NCBI RefSeq assembly: GCF_009742705.1
Contig: NZ_WPCU01000010.1
Location: 129,838 to 178,065, forward strand
Length of the DNA: 48,228 nucleotides
Source of the DNA: Auraticoccus cholistanensis
Lineage (GTDB): Bacteria > Actinomycetota > Actinomycetes > Propionibacteriales > Propionibacteriaceae
Direction of reading: 5' to 3'
The notes under the pieces: model-generated
What the model saw: the letters and a program-made list of their open reading frames with translations, nothing else
What the model was told of the DNA's origin: nothing
Databases searched by the model: none
Translations under genes and position numbers: made by a program
Shown: in pieces, positions 24,599 through 32,011 of the stretch
How the letters are laid out: the number at the start of each line of letters is the position of its first letter
Position numbering within the stretch: position 1 is the first letter of the stretch

Positions 24599-25669
24599 TC
24601 AGGGCAGGTACTCGAGCTCGATGCGCTCGACCCACTCGCCGATGTGCTCGCGCACCACGGCGTAGTCGATGTCGGCGCGCTGGACCGAGCCCACCAGCTC
24701 GACCACCTCGGGGTTGGCCTGCTCGGCGGCGACCTCGTTCACCGGCATGGAGTTGAACTCCTGGGCGAACTCGCCCTGCACCTCGGCGCTGCCGAACCAG
24801 TCGATGAACTCCTGGGCCCGCTGCTGCTGGTCGGTGCCGGCGATCACGCCGATCTGCTCGGTCACGAAGGGCACCCCCTGGGCGGAGGGCACGATCGCGG
24901 TCTCGGTGCCGTACTCCTCGTCACGGGCGATGATGCCGCCGGTGGGGGTGACCCCGTAGGCGACCTCGCCGCGCTCGAAGCGGGCGTACAGGTCGGTGCC
25001 CTCGACGGCGGGGCTGCCGTTGGCGTAGTAGGCCTCCACGGCCGCCCAGCCCTCGTCGGAGACCTGTCCCTCGGCGTCGGTGTAGGGCGCGAGGATGCCG
25101 GCCACGACCAGCTGCGGGGTGGCCTGGCCGAGGGCGGTGTTGACCTCGTAGCGGCCGGCGTACTCGGGGTTGGTCCACAGCTCGCTCACGTCCGCCGGGG
25201 CGTCGGTGGTGGTGGCGGAGTCGTAGACGGTCACGATGGCCTGGTCGACCAGCGGCCAGTAGGCCCCGTCCACCGGGTCCCCGGCCTCCTGCGGCACCTC
25301 GTCGGACCAGCTGGGCTGGTAGGCGGTGATGGCCTGCTCGGCCTTGAGCTGCTCGAAGAACATGGTGTTCAGCCCGAAGACGACGTCACCGACCGGATTG
25401 TTGACCTCGGCGATGATCCGGTTCGTCAGGTCGGCGCCGCCGAGCCCGACGATCTCGATGTCGAAGCCCGCCTCGGCGGCCTGCGCGGTCACCCACTCGC
25501 CGCGGCCGTCGGAGTTGGAGTTGGTGTAGACGACCAGCTTCTGGTCGCCGCCTGCGGCGTCGCCGTCGGCCGCCGGCTCCCCACCGCCGGCGCAGCCGGT
25601 GAGCACCGTCCCGGCCAGCAGCAGCGCCACCGAGGTGCGCAGCCCGCGCCGCCCCCACGCTCTCATCAT
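24599..25669 (-). CDS. ABC transporter substrate-binding lipoprotein (Fe3+/organophosphate-like)
   Basis: 356 aa from the first of two ATGs at 25669, with AAGGACC before it. The lipobox VLTGCAGG places the lipidated Cys near residue 26. The mature part begins LVVYTNSNSDGRGEWVTAQA, typical of family-1/Fe(III)-type binding proteins. DVVFGLNTMFFEQLKAEQAI and GRYEVNTALGQATPQLVVAG follow. The tyrosine pair expected for ferric binding is not obvious, and the operon ends with a phosphodiesterase. A phosphonate or phosphodiester ligand is therefore an alternative to Fe3+. Confidence 0.85.
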   Translation of the reverse strand: MMRAWGRRGLRTSVALLLAGTVLTGCAGGGEPAADGDAAGGDQKLVVYTNSNSDGRGEWVTAQAAEAGFDIEIVGLGGADLTNRIIAEVNNPVGDVVFGLNTMFFEQLKAEQAITAYQPSWSDEVPQEAGDPVDGAYWPLVDQAIVTVYDSATTTDAPADVSELWTNPEYAGRYEVNTALGQATPQLVVAGILAPYTDAEGQVSDEGWAAVEAYYANGSPAVEGTDLYARFERGEVAYGVTPTGGIIARDEEYGTETAIVPSAQGVPFVTEQIGVIAGTDQQQRAQEFIDWFGSAEVQGEFAQEFNSMPVNEVAAEQANPEVVELVGSVQRADIDYAVVREHIGEWVERIELEYLP

Positions 25670-25683
25670 CAGGTCCTTTCCCC

Positions 25684-25697
25684 GCGACCGAGGTCGC
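25684..25697. promoter_or_regulatory. Inverted repeat, proximal LacI-type half-sites
   Basis: GCGACC-GA-GGTCGC, 15 bases before the binding-protein start. It has the same GCGACC/GGTCGC half-sites as the longer palindrome at 25746, so it may be a second operator. Confidence 0.5.
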
Positions 25698-25745
25698 GTC
25701 GTCACGTCACATCGAGGTCACTCAAGGAAATGGCGGCACGACGCT

Positions 25746-25763
25746 TGCGGTCGCGCGACCGCA
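25746..25763. promoter_or_regulatory. LacI-type operator palindrome
   Basis: TGCGGTCGCGCGACCGCA, a perfect 18-bp palindrome with CG at its centre, as LacI-family operators have. It lies 77 bp upstream of the transporter operon that encodes the LacI regulator. Confidence 0.65.
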
Positions 25764-25841
25764 GACACCATACCCAGGCTCCGGTGAACGGGTTGACCGG
25801 CCCGGGTGAACAGCGCGTGCCGGTTCGGCTGCCGGCCGGGG

Positions 25842-26702
25842 TCAGGGGTGCTGCTGGGTGTGGCGGGGACGGCCCGCGGGCCCCAGGGCGTAGCAGGCAA
25901 CGGCCGCGGCGGCGGCCACGTTGAGGGAGTCGATCCCCCGCGACATCGGGATCCGGGCCACCACCTCGGCCTGCTCCACCCAGTGCGGCGAGAGCCCCGC
26001 GCCCTCGGTCCCCAGCAGCAGCGCGACCCGGGCCGGAGTCCCGGCCGCCGCCCGCGCCTCCAGGTCGGCCGCGAGCCGCGGCAGGTCCACCGCGTCCTCG
26101 GAGAGCGCCAGCGCCACGGTCAGGAAGCCGGCGCGGCGGAGCAGCCCGACGGCGTCCTCCCAGTCCTCCAGGCGGGCCCACGGCAACGAGAAGACCGCAC
26201 CCATGCTGACCTTGACCGAGCGGCGGTAGAGCGGGTCGGCCGCCCGCGGTGCGAGCAGGCAGCCGTCGAAGCCGAGCCCGGCGGCGCTGCGCAGGATCGC
26301 GCCGACGTTGGTGTGGTCGACGACGTCCTCGCAGACCACCAGCCGGTCCAGCGCGAGCAGCTCGGCCACGGTGTGGCGCACCTCGCGGTGCAGCGAGGCC
26401 AGCGCGCCGCGGTGGACGTGGAAGCCGGTCACCTGCTCGGCCAGGGCCTCGTCGACCACGTAGACGGGGACGTCTGGGTGCGCGTCGAGCAGGTCGGCCA
26501 GCCCTGCCAGCCAGCGCTCGGACAGCAGCAGCGAGCGGGGCCGGTACCCCGCCTCCAGGCTGCGCCGGATGACCTTCTCGCCCTCGGCGATGAAGAGCCC
26601 CTGCTCGCTCTCCAGGTGCCGGCGCAGCGACACGTCGCGCAGCCGCACGTAGTCGGCGAGGCGCTCGTCGGCCGGGTCCACGACCCGGACCAGCTCGGCC
26701 AC
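25842..26702 (-). CDS. TrmH/SpoU-family RNA 2'-O-methyltransferase
   Basis: 286 aa. The SPOUT trefoil-knot motifs are clear: DVVDHTNVGAILRSAAGLGF (motif 1), LLLGTEGAGLSPHW (motif 2), and IPMSRGIDSLNVAAAAAVAC (motif 3). The N-terminal SpoU-substrate-binding-like domain (about residues 10-90) contains FIAEGEKVIRRSLE. GTG start. The RNA target (rRNA or tRNA) is not evident. Confidence 0.9.
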   Translation of the reverse strand: MAELVRVVDPADERLADYVRLRDVSLRRHLESEQGLFIAEGEKVIRRSLEAGYRPRSLLLSERWLAGLADLLDAHPDVPVYVVDEALAEQVTGFHVHRGALASLHREVRHTVAELLALDRLVVCEDVVDHTNVGAILRSAAGLGFDGCLLAPRAADPLYRRSVKVSMGAVFSLPWARLEDWEDAVGLLRRAGFLTVALALSEDAVDLPRLAADLEARAAAGTPARVALLLGTEGAGLSPHWVEQAEVVARIPMSRGIDSLNVAAAAAVACYALGPAGRPRHTQQHP

Positions 26703-26709
26703 CGGCGTC

Positions 26710-26961
26710 TCAGCCCGCGGCCGGGCGGCGGGAGCGGGAGACCACCACCACGACCCCGGCCAGCACGACCGCCACCAGCAGCTGCAGCCAGGCCACCGTC
26801 GGCCAGACGGCGGCGGCCACCGCGGTCAGCACGGCCACCGCGGCGAGCCGCAGCAGCCAGCGCGAGGGCACGACCAGCCGGGCACCGGCCAGCAGCGCGG
26901 CCAGCACGAGCCACAGCAGCCAGGGGTGGTCGCCCAGGAAGTCGTTGAGGTTGACCGACAT
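26710..26961 (-). CDS. Small membrane protein, unknown function
   Basis: 83 aa with three hydrophobic stretches (about residues 13-27, 34-51 and 55-74) and a short Arg-rich C-terminus (SRSRRPAAG). Its ATG shares one base with the TGA of the ABC ATPase (TGATG), so it is translationally coupled to it. It ends 7 bp before the SpoU gene. No family recognised. It is too small to be the ATPase's permease on its own. Confidence 0.65.
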   Translation of the reverse strand: MSVNLNDFLGDHPWLLWLVLAALLAGARLVVPSRWLLRLAAVAVLTAVAAAVWPTVAWLQLLVAVVLAGVVVVVSRSRRPAAG

Positions 26962-27743
26962 CAGCGGGCCCGGGCCGACCAGCGGCCGTCGTCGTGGCGC
27001 AGCACCAGGTCGATGCCGAAGGTCTCGCTCATGGCCTGCTCGGTCAGGGTCTGCTCCAGCGGACCGGCGGCGACCACCCGGCCCTGCCGCAGCAGCAGCG
27101 CGTGGGTGATGCCCTGCGGGATCTCCTCCACGTGGTGGGTCACCAGCACCGACGCCGGCGCGTAGGGGTCGCGGGCGAGCTCGCTGAGCGTGCGAACCAG
27201 CGCCTCGCGGCCGGTGAGGTCCAGACCGGCGGCCGGCTCGTCGAGCAGCAGCAGCTCGGGGTCGGTCATCAGCGCGCGGGCGATCTGGACCCGCTTGCGC
27301 TCCCCCTCGCTGAGGGTGCCGAAGGTGCGCTCGGCCAGGTGGGCGACGCGGAGCTGGTCCAGCAGCTCGGTGGCCCGCTCGTGGTCGAGCTGGTCGTACT
27401 CCTCGCGCCAGCGCCCCATCACCGCGTAGGAGGCCGAGACGACCACGTCGTGCACCCGCTCGCTGCGCGGGATCCGGTCGGCCAGCGCCGCGGAGGTGAC
27501 CCCGATCCGCGGCCGCAGCTCGAAGACGTCCACGGTGCCGAGCACCTCGCCGAGCAGGCCGGCCACGCCGGTGGTGGGGTGCAGCTGCGCGGCGAGCACC
27601 TGCAGCAGCGTGGTCTTGCCCGCGCCGTTGGGTCCGACCACCACCCAGCGGTCGCTCTCCTCGACGGTCCAGTCGACGTCGTCGAGCAAGGTCGCCTCGC
27701 CACGTCGGATGCTCACGCCTGCCAGGTCCACCACTGCCGCCAT
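26961..27743 (-). CDS. ABC transporter ATP-binding protein (ModF/YadG-like, no permease nearby)
   Basis: 260 aa. Walker A VVGPNGAGKTTLLQVLAA, signature GTLSEGERKRVQIARAL, Walker B ELLLLDEPAAGLDL, H-loop VLVTHHVEEIPQ. The LSEGERKR variant and the EEIPQGITHALLL tail resemble the YlmA/ModF branch of ATPases that occur without a membrane partner. No permease is adjacent except the 83-aa membrane protein that overlaps its end. The substrate is unknown. Confidence 0.85.
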   Translation of the reverse strand: MAAVVDLAGVSIRRGEATLLDDVDWTVEESDRWVVVGPNGAGKTTLLQVLAAQLHPTTGVAGLLGEVLGTVDVFELRPRIGVTSAALADRIPRSERVHDVVVSASYAVMGRWREEYDQLDHERATELLDQLRVAHLAERTFGTLSEGERKRVQIARALMTDPELLLLDEPAAGLDLTGREALVRTLSELARDPYAPASVLVTHHVEEIPQGITHALLLRQGRVVAAGPLEQTLTEQAMSETFGIDLVLRHDDGRWSARAR

Positions 27744-27800
27744 GCGGGAGAACCTACAAGAACCCGCGGCCCCGCTCAGCCACCGCACTAGGGTGGCCGG

Positions 27801-28517
27801 GTGCCCCGGCTCGCCGCCATCACCCTCGTCACCCACCTGAACGCCCTGCAGCACACGCCGCTGAGCAGCGAGGTCGCGGCCTCGCTGGTCGCCCACGGCG
27901 ACGTCGCCCACCACGTGGTGGACGCCGACGGGCTGCTCGGGCTGGACCCGCTGCGCTCCAGCGACCTCATCACCGCGCTGCGGGCCGTGCAGCTGGTGGC
28001 CCCCGGCTCCTGGCAGCTCGCCCTGCCGCGGCCGGGCGCCCTCGGGGTGCTGCGGGGGCCGGTGGCGCTCAACCGGGCCGGTCTGGAGACCGGCGCGGTG
28101 GTGGTGCACGCGAGCGGCGGCTGGGCCTTCGTGCCGCACCGGGTGGGCCCGGCCGTGCAGTGGCGGGTGCTCGCCGCCGAGCGCCCGTTCCCCAGCCCGT
28201 CGGCGGCGGAGTGCGAGCGGGCGCTGTCGGCGGAGCTGCTGCAGGCGGCCGGGACCCTGTCGGAGCTGGACGCGCCGTCGGGTACCCGCCCGGACGTGGA
28301 CCTCCCTGGACCGTTGCTGGCCGCGGCCTACCCCGCCCGCCAGCAGCGCGCGGCCGAGCGTGCGCTGCGGCTGCTGCTGGTGGCCGAGGCGGGGCTGGCC
28401 GACGACCGGGATGTGCTGCACTCCTTCGCCGTCCAGAAGCGCGCCGACGTGCTGCGCCGGCTGCAGGCGGCCGCCGCGGACGCGCTCTGCGCCGCCTGCG
28501 CCTGGCCCGAGGGCTGA
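27801..28517 (+). CDS. Hypothetical protein, actinobacterial
   Basis: 238 aa from a GTG at 27801, divergent from the ABC ATPase with 57 bp between starts. Leu- and Ala-rich with few charged clusters. An N-terminal helical segment (PRLAAITLVTHLNALQHTPL) and a region PALNRAG-like around residues 90-95 are the most distinctive. No catalytic motif, signal peptide or membrane segment. Codon use is like its neighbours, so it is probably a real gene, but I do not recognise it. Confidence 0.6.
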   Translation: MPRLAAITLVTHLNALQHTPLSSEVAASLVAHGDVAHHVVDADGLLGLDPLRSSDLITALRAVQLVAPGSWQLALPRPGALGVLRGPVALNRAGLETGAVVVHASGGWAFVPHRVGPAVQWRVLAAERPFPSPSAAECERALSAELLQAAGTLSELDAPSGTRPDVDLPGPLLAAAYPARQQRAAERALRLLLVAEAGLADDRDVLHSFAVQKRADVLRRLQAAAADALCAACAWPEG

Positions 28518-28877
28518 CGCTCCCGCACAGCCGCCCGGGCCGCTCCACAGCCGGACGAGCACCGCTTCACAGCCGCTCGCGCCACTCCACAGCCGCTGCA
28601 ACGGCTGTGAGGGCGACGGAACGGCTGTGAAGCCGGGGTGGGCAGGCGGCGGCCGACGTCCACTCCCCTGCTCCGGACGACCAGGCGCCGGTCCGCAGCG
28701 GGCGGACGGCCTCGCAATCGGTGCTGAACCGGCTTCACAGCCGTCCGGAGGGCTTCACAGCCGCTGGGAGGGCTGTGAAGCCGTCCGGACGGCTGTGAAG
28801 GCCCGCGAGGGGAAGGCGCGCGAGGGGTGGGCCGGCGGACGGGTGGGCCCCGCGGGCGGGGTCGGCCGACGGAAAGC
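28518..28877. repeat. Intergenic array of ten CACAGCC motifs with a large hairpin
   Basis: 360 bp between two convergent genes, with no plausible gene. CACAGCC occurs forward at 28526, 28546, 28568, 28588, 28736 and 28756. Its complement GGCTGTG occurs at 28603, 28623, 28771 and 28791. Spacings are 20, 22 and 20, then 15 at the turn and 20; in the second block they are 20, 15 and 20. Each block is forward-to-reverse, so it is dyad-symmetric. The second block (28733-28800) folds into a nearly perfect stem of about 30 bp with a loop of about 8 bases. It may serve as a bidirectional terminator, but the helical-turn periodicity suggests a protein-binding array. Confidence 0.8.
28733..28800. terminator. 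Long hairpin in the CACAGCC array
   Basis: Left arm beginning CTTCACAGCCGTCCGGAGGG pairs with the right arm ending CCGTCCGGACGGCTGTGAAG. The pairing runs over about 30 bp with one mismatch (G versus C), around the loop GCTGGGAG. It lies 78 bp beyond the end of the transaldolase gene and could terminate transcription from either side. Confidence 0.6.
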
Positions 28878-29978
28878 TCAGGGGGCGGGGACCAGCAGGT
28901 CGCGCACCAGGGCGTCCAGGTCGGCGTCGGCGGCCAGGAACTGGCGCAGCGTGTGCCGGGTGGCGCCGAAGTCGCCGAACTCGGCGACCGCGAGGCCGTC
29001 GGGCTCGTAGGCACGGGAGAACTCCGGCACCAGCCGGGTCAGCGTCTCCACGACCTCGGGGGCGACGGGGACGTCGATGCGGGACTCCAGCGGCAGGTCG
29101 GCCGCGTTCACGGCGCGCTGCCAGGCGGTCGGCGGGGAGATGACCAGGTCGCCGCCGACGAGCTCGGTCAGCGGCAGGTGGTTGCGGAAGGCGGCGGCCA
29201 GCACCCGGGTGCGGTAGCCGCGGGCCTGGAAGATCTCGTGGGCCCGCTTGAGGGTGGCCACGCCGGCCCAGTCCAGGTACCCCGGCGGCAGCAGCGTCGA
29301 GGTGCGGCTGGCGCAGGTGCGCAGCCAGTCGTCCAGCCGGCCGCCCATGATGGTGGCCACCGACCCGAGCTCGCTGTCGTCCCCGCCCCGGCGGGCGATC
29401 CCGCGCTCGACGGCCTCGGCCACGGCGACGGCCTGGGCCACGGTGAAGGAGACGGTGGCGTTGATGCTGACGCCGCGGGCGGTGGCCTCCTCGATGGCCA
29501 CGATGCCGGCCGGGGTGGCGGGGATCTTGACGATGACGTTGGGGGCCAGCCCGGAGAAGTGGACGGCCTGGCGGACCAGCGCCTCGGGGTCGCGGAAGAG
29601 CCGCGGATCGGTCTGCACCGAGACCCGGCCGTTGCGCCCGCCCTGGGCGGCGAAGACGGGCTCGAGCAGCCGGGCGCCCTCGACCGTCAGCTCCTCCACC
29701 ACCCGCCAGCCCAGCTGGGACTCCGTCGCCGTGGGCAGCTCCTCGGCCAGCTCACGCAGCCGGCGCTGCCAGCGCGGCAGGTCCGCCCGGATGGCGGCCA
29801 GCGCGATCACCGGGTTGCAGGTGGCGCCGACCGCGCCCCAGCCGAGCGACTCGCGCAGCTCCACGGGGTCGATCGAGTCGTTCCACAGCGCGGTCTGCGG
29901 GAACTGCTCGGTCATCCGGCCCAGCCAGGTGGCCGGGGCCGACGTCTGGGGGCTGGGGGCCTCGAGCTGCTGGGTCAC
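28878..29978 (-). CDS. Divergent transaldolase-like protein in the inositol regulon
   Basis: 366 aa from a GTG at 29978 preceded by GGAGGAC. Transaldolase barrel with the Schiff-base lysine in NVIVKIPATPAG (about residue 170) and the NATVSF motif. The N-terminus reads LWNDSIDPVEL and GATCNPVIALAAI where normal transaldolases have TTNPTxF, so this is a divergent subfamily. A motif shared with the iol operon (30065-30079) lies 87 bp upstream. It may recycle sugar phosphates produced by inositol breakdown, or act as an aldolase on a pathway intermediate. That role is inference. Confidence 0.8.
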   Translation of the reverse strand: MTQQLEAPSPQTSAPATWLGRMTEQFPQTALWNDSIDPVELRESLGWGAVGATCNPVIALAAIRADLPRWQRRLRELAEELPTATESQLGWRVVEELTVEGARLLEPVFAAQGGRNGRVSVQTDPRLFRDPEALVRQAVHFSGLAPNVIVKIPATPAGIVAIEEATARGVSINATVSFTVAQAVAVAEAVERGIARRGGDDSELGSVATIMGGRLDDWLRTCASRTSTLLPPGYLDWAGVATLKRAHEIFQARGYRTRVLAAAFRNHLPLTELVGGDLVISPPTAWQRAVNAADLPLESRIDVPVAPEVVETLTRLVPEFSRAYEPDGLAVAEFGDFGATRHTLRQFLAADADLDALVRDLLVPAP

Positions 29979-30064
29979 CGCTGTCCTCCGCATTCGCTTG
30001 GGTCGCACCGACGAGGGTCGGCGCGTCCGTTCAGGCAACCACCCCGAGGTAGACCCTGTCAACC

Positions 30065-30079
30065 ATATGTCCTGACAAA
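30065..30079. promoter_or_regulatory. Putative GntR operator 1
   Basis: ATATGTCCTGACAAA, containing the TGTC-CT-GACA dyad, upstream of the transaldolase-like gene. It is identical at 14 of 15 bases to the site before iolC (30907-30921), and related to the site before the sugar importer. Confidence 0.65.
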
Positions 30080-30100
30080 AGTCGGTTCCGGCTCGGACCC

Positions 30101-30841
30101 TCAGCTGGCCCACAGGGTGGTGTCGAACAGGTGCCGGGAGGCGCGGTAGTAGTGCTGCCCGTGCTCGATCACCGCACCGGCGGTGTCGTAGGCGGTGCGC
30201 TCCATGGTCAGCAGCGCCGCACGCGCGGGCTCGTCGAGCATCCGGGCCTCGGCGGCCGTGGCCAGCCGGGCGCCGATCCGCTGGTGCGCCATCCGCGGCT
30301 GCACCCCACGGGCCCGCAGGCAGTCGTACAGCCCCGAGCGGGTCAGCTCCTCCGCGGTCGGCGCGATGGCGCGCGGCAGCCAGTTGGTGAGCACCGCGAC
30401 CGGCTCGCCGTCGGCCGAGCGGAGCCGGCGCACCATCACCAGGTCGGTCCCCTCGGGGACCTCCACGGCGGCGGCGAGCTCGGGGGTGGCGACGACCTCC
30501 TGCCAGTCCAGCACCTCGGTGCTGGGCTCGCGGCCGCTGCTGCGCAGGTCCTCGTAGAGGCTGGTGAGCTCGACCGGGCGGCGGATCCGCGCGGGAGCCA
30601 CCTGGGTGCCCACGCCGCGCCGGCGGATCAGCAGACCCTGCTCGACCAGCGACTGCAGCGCCTGACGGGCGGTCGGCCGGGAGATCCCCAGCCGGGCGGC
30701 CATCGCGACCTCGTTCTCCAGCGAGGCGCCCGGGGCCAGCCGGCCGTCGGCGATGGCGGCCTCGATCTGGGACGCGATCTGGTGGTAGAGGGGCACCGGG
30801 CTGCTCCGGTTGACCTCGATCCGCAACGCTGTGGTCGTCAA
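30101..30841 (-). CDS. GntR/HutC-family regulator, probable inositol regulator
   Basis: 246 aa. The N-terminal winged HTH reads PLYHQIASQIEAAIADGRLA and ISRPTARQALQSLVEQGLLI. The UTRA ligand domain (about residues 90-240) has YDCLRARGVQPRMAHQRI and ends HYYRASRHLFDT. The start is probably TTG at 30841, close behind GGAGG; a later start is possible. It is divergent from iolC. Three similar sites, (A/G)TATGTCCTGACAAA twice and a variant, lie before the transaldolase, iolC and importer operons, making these the likely regulon. Confidence 0.85.
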   Translation of the reverse strand: MTTTALRIEVNRSSPVPLYHQIASQIEAAIADGRLAPGASLENEVAMAARLGISRPTARQALQSLVEQGLLIRRRGVGTQVAPARIRRPVELTSLYEDLRSSGREPSTEVLDWQEVVATPELAAAVEVPEGTDLVMVRRLRSADGEPVAVLTNWLPRAIAPTAEELTRSGLYDCLRARGVQPRMAHQRIGARLATAAEARMLDEPARAALLTMERTAYDTAGAVIEHGQHYYRASRHLFDTTLWAS

Positions 30842-30906
30842 CTGACCTCCTGGGCCCTGTGTTGCCGGTCACTGTAGCGGGTGATGAGCCGGATGACCTC
30901 TTGAAC

Positions 30907-30921
30907 GTATGTCCTGACAAA
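30907..30921. promoter_or_regulatory. Putative GntR operator 2 (gntR/iolC intergenic)
   Basis: GTATGTCCTGACAAA with the dyad TGTC-CT-GACA, in the 180-bp divergent region of gntR and iolC. It could control both genes. Confidence 0.65.
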
Positions 30922-31021
30922 GATTGACTGCGAGGACGCGATTGGGCAGGCTGGCCACCGAGGCGGCCGGCAGCCGGTGCGCCAGGACGCGACCGGGTGC
31001 AGAGCCCAGGACGGACGGCGG

Positions 31022-32011
31022 ATGCCCCACTCGAGCGAGGCCACCGGCGGTGTCCCCGTGCTCGGGGACGGTGCGCCGGAGGTGCTGACGGTCGGCCGCA
31101 GCGGCGTCGACCTGTACCCCCTGCAGAGCGGCGTCGGGCTGGAGGACGTCACCAGCTTCGGCAAGTTCCTCGGCGGCAGCCCCACCAACGTGGCCGTCGC
31201 AGCCCGCCGGTTCGGCCACGCCAGCGCGGTGCTGACCGGCGTCGGCGGGGACCCCTTCGGCCGCTTCGTCCGCCGGTCGCTGCGCGAGTTCGGGGTGGAC
31301 GACCGCTTCGTGGTGACCTTCGCCGACCTGCTCACCCCGGTGACCTTCTGCGAGCTCTTCCCGCCGCACGACTTCCCGCTCTTCTTCTACCGGCCCGCGG
31401 CCACCCCCGACCTGGTGCTGGAGCCCTCCTGCCTCGACCCGGCGGCGGTGCGCGGCGCGCGGGTGCTGTGGCTGACGGCCACCGGGCTGTCGGCCGAGCC
31501 GAGCCGCGCCACCCACCTGGCCGCGCTCGAGCTGCGCGCGGGCGCCGGCACCACCGTGCTCGACCTCGACCACCGGCCCAGCTTCTGGCCCGACGAGCAG
31601 ACCGCCCGCGAGCAGGTCCGCGCCGTGCTGCCGCAGGTCGACATCGCGGTGGGCAACCTGCAGGAGTGCCGGGTCGCCGTGGGCGAGAGCGACCCCGACG
31701 CCGCCGCGGAGGCGCTGCTGGCCGCCGGTGTCGAGGTGGCCGTGGTGAAGCTCGGCCCGGACGGGGTGCTGGCGCGCAGCCGTGACGAGCGCGTCGAGGT
31801 GCCGGCCACCAGGGTCGAGGTCGTGAACGGCCTCGGTGCCGGCGACGGCTTCGGCGGCGCGCTGTGCCACGGGCTGCTGTCGGGCTGGCCGCTGGCCCGG
31901 ACGCTGGCCTTCGCCTCGGCCGCGGGGGCCCTGGTCGCCTCCCGGCTGGAGTGCGCCGCCGCCATGCCCACCGAGGCCGAGGTCGAGGCGCTGCTGGGGA
32001 GGGACCGGTGA
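31022..32011 (+). CDS. iolC: 5-dehydro-2-deoxygluconokinase
   Basis: 329 aa PfkB-family sugar kinase. Phosphorylates 2-deoxy-5-keto-gluconate in myo-inositol catabolism. N-terminal TVGRSGVDLYPLQSG and GKFLGGSPTNVAVAARRFG; the PfkB signature with catalytic Asp is NGLGAGDGFGGALCHGL near the C-terminus. ATG at 31022 with AGGACGG upstream. First gene of iolC-aldolase-iolB-iolD-iolA-iolG-iolE. Its stop overlaps the next GTG (GTGA). Confidence 0.93.
   Translation: MPHSSEATGGVPVLGDGAPEVLTVGRSGVDLYPLQSGVGLEDVTSFGKFLGGSPTNVAVAARRFGHASAVLTGVGGDPFGRFVRRSLREFGVDDRFVVTFADLLTPVTFCELFPPHDFPLFFYRPAATPDLVLEPSCLDPAAVRGARVLWLTATGLSAEPSRATHLAALELRAGAGTTVLDLDHRPSFWPDEQTAREQVRAVLPQVDIAVGNLQECRVAVGESDPDAAAEALLAAGVEVAVVKLGPDGVLARSRDERVEVPATRVEVVNGLGAGDGFGGALCHGLLSGWPLARTLAFASAAGALVASRLECAAAMPTEAEVEALLGRDR

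Noticed and set aside
28526-28800. CRISPR array
   Set aside because: The repeated unit is about 7-12 bp, occurs in both orientations, and has no 25-40-bp repeat/spacer structure or cas genes nearby.
28360-29010. Plus-strand frame with repeated PLHSR and TAVK peptides
   Set aside because: The peptide repeats only mirror the CACAGCC DNA array, and the frame overlaps two real genes on either side.
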